A program made the translations under genes and the position numbers. Below are positions 58,717 through 64,000 of a stretch of DNA of 64,000 bases, piece after piece; position 1 is the first letter of the stretch; every line of letters starts with the position of its first letter. Source of the DNA: Dioscorea cayenensis subsp. rotundata (Eukaryota > Streptophyta > Magnoliopsida > Dioscoreales > Dioscoreaceae); contig NC_052475.1 of NCBI RefSeq assembly GCF_009730915.1, forward strand, positions 1,736,001 through 1,800,000. Direction: 5' to 3'. Under the pieces are notes generated by a model, which worked only from the letters and a program-made list of their open reading frames with translations, was not told the DNA's origin and did not search any database.

Positions 58717-59441
58717 AATTGTTACAAGTTATTGTTGAATTGAAGAAAAATGTAAAGCTTTAGATAATTGTTTTCTCTTTACAACATGTGAACAAATCAT
58801 GCGTCAAAGACGTGCACGTACATAGAGTTACTGTCTCAATACTTATGATCTCATATTGTGCAATTTAACGTTTGAATCCATTTTTTTTGATATGACATAA
58901 TTACTATGTGCAATGGACCCAATACCAATTGGCCAAAAGGTGATTAGCGTTGAAGAGAATTGTTGCATTAAGAGTAAATTACATAATTTTTAAAATAATA
59001 ATAATTTTGAAATAATTTTTTTAATTACCTATTTACCTTATTGTTTCTTCATTATTCAAAGATATTTTTATTTATTCAATAAATGAGAATTTTTTTTTAT
59101 GATTTTATAATTATTCAATCATGATAATTATTATTGCAGTTCGTGAAGTTTGTTATAAGAAAAAAAATAATTGAATTCTTTATAGTAATAAATGTGAAAA
59201 ATACATGTACCAACCCATAAAATTGAAATCTGGATGGCTACCTGGAATTGGAAGTAAGGTAATCGGTTAACGATGCGGGTTATCGGGTTAACGGGTTAAC
59301 GGGTTAACGGATTTCATATACTCTGTTAGCGGGTGCTCCGATACAGCCAGCCTTCTCCAGCAAGAAGCTCCATCATTCTCGCTATTTATACTTCCAAGAA
59401 TTCGAGATTCAAAATCGAGAACGAGAGCGAGAGATTTGGAG
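58717..59441. other. Upstream region of the CHFR-like gene
   Basis: A second, weaker SINE-like piece lies on the minus strand near 58760-58960 (TTGGCCAATTGGTATTGG as A box, GGATTCAAACG as B box). An eight-base repeat based on GGGTTAAC recurs four times at 59275-59310. The last 130 bases hold the leader. No other gene was seen. Confidence 0.45.
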
Positions 59442-62400
59442 ATGGAGGCTGGGCAATGCTCTGGAGCTAAAGAAGAGCACGATCCATGGGCGAAACTCGG
59501 TATTCCTTTCTCCATTCTTTCATTATGGAGATTGGTAGGATTCAAGAAACTAGGGTTTGTGGTAATTTCCCGAATTTGGAGTTCTTCTTCTTGTTTATTT
59601 AGGTTTATTATCGTTTTGGTTGCAGTTCCCTTGATTCCTGGATACCAAGAAGTTCAAATCAGCTCAGAGGATCCCGTTGTGTGCTCGCAGACGGCGCTAT
59701 CTTCGGCGGAGAAACTCGCATGGTGTGAGATCAATTGGGATTCTGATCGGGGCTTGGCGACGATCAGGAATACAAGGTTTTTATGAGTTTATAAACATTT
59801 CTAAGATTTTATCTTGGTTTGAAGATTTACATGTGTTTTCCTTGATATGACGGAATAGTTTAGCAGCGATACTAGTTGATGGAGCTATTCTTGAAGTAAG
59901 CGAAGCACTTGACATTGAAAGTGGAATCGAAATTGTTTCTGGGCCTAAACTTGAAGGTCAGTTGTTAATTGAGTGTATGCTATCTAGACATTTTAAAGTT
60001 ACTCATAAAATAGGCTAGGGCATAGCTCGAATAATATGATCCCTGAGGATTATGGGTTATTATGGTTTTTTTTTTTGCTGTATATCAATCATTGCTATCC
60101 TGCTTCCATGATCACGGTACATAAAATTTTAGTGTGAAATATAAACAAGCTGCTGCCAAAGCCTCTATTGGACTAGGCATTAATGTCACTCTGTCAACAT
60201 TATAGCACTTCAAGTTGCATTTTATATCACACTCATTGTTGTGTGTTGTGATTAAAGTTTCTTGAAATCCCAATAAGGTGTTAGTGCTAACAGATATCCA
60301 TTTTACATTAGTCTCACTAGTGATCATGATGTGCTTGAAATTTCTCATACGAATTATATTCTCTGCATCAATCTGCAGCCTGCTTATGTTGAGGAATTTA
60401 TTCAAAGAATTGAGCGTTTAAGTTGACTCGTTTGACTATGTATTATGCTGTGTCAACTGCATTCACATTCCTGTGCTTTCTCAGGGTACCTGAGTTATAC
60501 TTTTCAAGTGATCTTTACGGAGGAGCCTGATTCAAGAAATCTGAAGGTTATAGATTTTTCAGATTGTCACTTGTTTCTCTGTTGGGGCGTAACTGCTGGC
60601 TCATGCTGTTATTGTTGGTCTTTGTAGATTTCATTAGATGTTGAACTTGCAAAATGCAGCATATGCTTGAACATCTGGCATGATGTTGTCACTGTTTCCC
60701 CTTGCTTTCATAACTTCTGGTATTTGTTTGTTTCTGTTGAGCACACTTATTCTTCTTGTTCATGGATATTGTGTTAAATTCTCTCTTTTTCTTCCTTACC
60801 CATAGCAATGGGTGCTTTTCAGAGTGGTTGCGAAGAGCTTCATGTCGCCCGCATATCAAACCTAAGGATATTGCCTGTCCTCAATGTCGAGCTGTCGTGC
60901 ATTCCGTAGGAAGAAATCATTTTTTGCACAATATTGAAGAGGTAGGCTTCTCGGATTTATTCACACAAGTGTGGTCTAGTATGTAATTTTGTTGACTCCT
61001 AAACTATACATGTTTTGGTTGTCTTTTGCATTCTTTATCCTTGTACTGATTAGTTTCACCTGTTTGACCTGCTAACATTTCGATGTTTCACAGAACCTGA
61101 AGCCTCACATATGGGGAAAAACTTATTTTTCTTCAATATGCTGTCAGTCTATGCATTAGTTGTTTCTGGGAATAGATCAAACAATATGCTCTTCTGCCCA
61201 TGATCCAAATGCATATTGAAATATTTGCATTCCTACAAATGTGTGTCAGATTTCATAATTAATAAAAAAGTGGCTGAGACAGTGTGCATAGAATCTGACA
61301 CGATAGCTTAGTATTTTGAGTGTCTGCTGTGAAAGAATTTCTTTAGAATCCTCTTTCTACGTATGTGTCTAATTTCTTTGTTCTTGTAGGCTATTCTGCA
61401 AACCTTTTCCTCGCTAAAGCGTCCAGCAGAAGAAGTTCAATTGCTAGATTCACATGCCTCAATAAAATCTAATCTTGTAGGTTTGATTTCATTTCACTTG
61501 GAACTAAAAATGTGTATAATTTTGATTATAATTTTATTATTATCGAAAGGTGTAATGCTTTACCCATGGGATCTTTTGTGTCAGGTTCTCGGAAGTGAGA
61601 AGAAAACATCAAGGAAAAGACCTTTGTCACTTTCAGATGATGACATTAATGGAATAGATGTTCCATGCCCTCAATGTGGTAATGCTATGCATATATAGTA
61701 GATTATATGTTTTGTTGACTGAAAATGGAGGGTAGATGTCACGGATAATATATTTGCAAGATGGTACATCCTGATAAATTGAATGTCACTTGATAAGAAA
61801 GGAAGTACAATTTCTCATGATTATTTGATTTGCTTGTTTGTTGGGCACGTTGATATCAGATCGCAAATTTTAGGATCATGAATTAAACAGGAAGCACATA
61901 AGCTTTTATTCATATCTACCCTATGCAGAAAGGTGTTATAGTTATCATCTATACATAATCTTTACTTTTCTTCAGATACAGTTATTAGTTATGGGGCATT
62001 CAATTTTGTGCTTTATATTGGAAAAAAATGAAGCATTCTTCTTTGTTTTATTCTACCTAGCGTAGACATGCTTACTCACTAAGAGAGCTCAAACAGGCAC
62101 TGAGCTTGCTGGATTCCGTTGTAACAGAAACACTCTTCACCTTCAGTGTCATGGCTGCGGTGGAATGATGCCTTCTAGACCTGACATTGGCATGCCTCAA
62201 CATTGTATGTGACTTATTTCTTATTATTTAGGATTCTGTGTTTCTTTATTCCTTAAACATGTAGAATTTAAGTTATACGTAAATTAATCTATTGTGCTAA
62301 TGAGGAATCATCTTATATGTATAGTGTGTATATCTTGATATCACATAATTGTGTTCAAATTGCTTTATAGGATTTAAGTTGAAAATGATTTTCTTCATTA

Positions 62401-64000
62401 GAATTGGTAAAATCCTAACATCAGTGTCTTAAAAGTAGGTGTGGTCTATATTTTGATCCATTGCAGTTTTTTTGTTTTCAGCATGCTTCCTGGCAAACTC
62501 ATGTATATAATAATCCTTCCAAATTCTGTCTTCCAGGCTTGGGTTGTGACAGAGCATTCTGTGGGGCTTATTGGGTTGCTCAAGGTTTAGATGCAAGTGA
62601 GTTTGGAGTAATTTGCCCACATGAAACATTCAAACCAGTATGTTTACTTGCCACAATTCCTTTTTTGTTTCCTTGGAGTTAGAGGAACAAAAGAAACCTT
62701 TGCACAGCTACTTCACCATATTCATGGAGTAATTTGACTAATGTGATCATTGTCAGCTTTTCATTGCAAAATTGACAAGCATTTATTTTGTCAATATTCC
62801 ATGACAATGAAAGTGAACATAAGTATAAGCTTCACTAAAAAATATAAATTTTATTCCTCTAACTCAAAGGAAACTAAAAGGAGTTGTGGCAAGTTGTTGG
62901 GCTTATTGGGTTGCTTGAGGTTTAGATGCAAGTGAATTTGGCTTAATTTGCCCACGTGAAACATTCAAACCAGTAATGTTTACTTGCCACAACTCTCTTT
63001 TGTTTCCATGGAGCCGGAGGAATAAAATGTTTATTTTCTGGTGAAACTTATACTTATGTTCGCTTTAGTTGTCATGGAATATTGATGGAATAAATGCTTG
63101 TCAATTTTGCAATGAAAAGTTGACAATGATCAGATCAGTCAAATTACTCCTTATGAATATGGTGAAGTACATGTTGCGCACTGGTTTCTTTTGTTCATAG
63201 AGAAGGATTATGAGATACATTCTTAGGCTTTTATTCCATTGCCACACACACACCCATTTTTTTTTAAAAAAAAAAACTTTTTGTTTTGGTAAAGGTGCCT
63301 GTTCTATCTCTAAAGTGGTAATTTTCTTCCCAACTTTTTATTTCTAAACTTCCTTCCATTTTTGGATGGGTATGTCAATTCAGACCATAATTTGAGAGTC
63401 CTGAGTATTGGTTTTACTCAGGTTGGATCACTCTAGTCTGGTTTACTGATACCCTTGTCTGAAGTAAGGGGAACCATATCTTGTGTTAAGAGGTTATAGG
63501 TTGAAACCATGACCTATGGCTTCTCTTTGGAAGCAACTATGATTTTAGATTGTTTAGCAACTCAGAACCACCCCACAAGTTATGGAGTTTTGGCAAGATA
63601 TTTCCATAAGGTCAGATTTATTTACCCAAAAACTGTTCGGATGCCATTTAAGTAAGCTACTCAGTTTATAACTTCCGATGTTATTTAGCAAGCAAACTTG
63701 CTTTCCATGTGTGCTTCATCAGCGTTGGACTGATATGTCACTGGAGCTATTTCTTTTGCAGGTTGTTGAACATTCTATTTTAAGAATTCCAGACTCAGCA
63801 CACAACAATAATCGATATGAAAGAGATGTATGAATCCTTCTAGCAATAAACCTTTCCTGTTGGAGATCCTAGGCTTTTCTTATTCACACAAACATCAATT
63901 TATTTATTTGCTGTCTTTATTAGGTCACGGAAAAGTGTATCCAGCATACTGGGAAAACATTTCAGGCTGTGATTTCTGAGTGGATCATGAAGTTTGTCAA
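59442..64000 (+). CDS. CHFR-like FHA/RING E3 ubiquitin ligase, incomplete at the right edge
   Basis: CHFR attaches ubiquitin to targets and in animals acts in an early mitotic checkpoint; plants have one similar gene of poorly known role. Twelve exons are visible: 59442-59499, 59626-59776, 59859-59956, 60485-60546, 60628-60719, 60806-60941, 61390-61476, 61585-61678, 62097-62204, 62537-62637, 63762-63827 and 63924 onward, about 376 residues so far. An FHA-like region (residues about 20-110: LSSAEKLAWCEINWDSDRG, AAILVDGAIL) is followed by a C3HC4 RING (CSICLNIW, CFHNFCNGCFSEWL, ACPQCRAVV). Then comes the CHFR cysteine-rich domain (VPCPQCGTELAGFRCN, LQCHGCGGMMP, CLGCDRAFCGAYW). The ATG at 59442 starts MEAGQCSGAK. 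All introns are GT-AG. Intron 10 carries a foldback with a dead copy of exon 10. The C-terminus lies outside the window. Confidence 0.92.
62685..63196. repeat. Large inverted repeat (foldback) in intron 10 of the CHFR-like gene
   Basis: The left arm 62685-62892 and right arm 62983-63196 are near-exact reverse complements of about 210 bases (shared phrase TTTTCATTGCAAAATTGACA on the left, its complement on the right). The 90-base loop is a copy of exon 10. The left arm's inner end and the right arm's inner end are both copies of the intron sequence just after exon 10. Confidence 0.85.
62893..62982 (+). pseudogene. Dead partial copy of CHFR exon 10 in the loop of the foldback
   Basis: GGGCTTATTGGGTTGCTTGA and the text up to CATTCAAACCAGTA copy exon 10 (62560-62637) in the same orientation. 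A TGA replaces a glutamine codon (CAA) and other small changes are present. It lacks the exon's own acceptor, so it is unlikely to be spliced in. Confidence 0.8.

Noticed and set aside
61441-61698. Long frame reading through CHFR introns 7 and 8
   Set aside because: Clean splice sites at 61476/61585 and 61678 and conserved cysteines in the spliced product show it is intron read-through.

Overview
This is a nuclear window from a flowering plant. The genes have introns with GT-AG borders, the intergenic DNA is very AT-rich, several exons are GC-rich (kinase, peroxidases, TRAPPC12-like), and Copia LTR elements, LINE tails and tRNA-derived SINE-like pieces are scattered through it. The sharp GC contrast between exons and surroundings suggests a monocot of moderate genome GC, but I cannot fix the species. 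A run of exactly 1000 N (44164-45163) is an assembly gap.

Layout. 1-950: 5' end of a Copia element on the minus strand, cut by the window edge. 2969-4054 (-): bHLH factor of the bHLH95/ZHOUPI type. About 5150-6480: degenerate tandem array. 6888-7991 (-): membrane-anchored kinase with an EMS1-type kinase domain and no LRR ectodomain. 10449-12107 (+): SSU72 CTD phosphatase. 13623 to about 18500 (-): histone methyltransferase ASHH1. 18.6-23.8 kb: gene-free, with LINE tails and a solo LTR. 23898-38160 (+): three tandem peroxidase-12-like genes in repeat units of about 4.8 kb or more. 38347-43647 (-): a structurally bounded, broken Copia element just downstream of the third peroxidase. 45164-45630: tail of another Copia element. 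46856-47452 (-): small unknown gene. 50080-51189 (-): TRAPPC12-like TPR protein. 51847-53900 (-): small conserved plant protein with an intron in its 5' leader. 55004-57824 (-): cytosolic alkaline/neutral invertase. 59442 to the right edge (+): CHFR-like FHA/RING E3 ligase, incomplete.

The genes do not form one pathway; most are unrelated housekeeping or regulatory genes. The peroxidases are the only cluster. Their three copies record a local history: segmental duplication, exchange between copies 1 and 2 in the last exon, a GC-AG first intron in copy 1, a shifted and lengthened C-terminus in copy 3, and LINE and LTR insertions that can be dated against empty sites in the sister copies. The other notable structures are a 0.5-kb foldback carrying a dead copy of an exon inside the CHFR intron, and a fourfold repeat of a splice-donor region inside the invertase intron. 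I saw no sign of a wholly new biological system; no CRISPR array, rRNA or convincing tRNA gene was seen.
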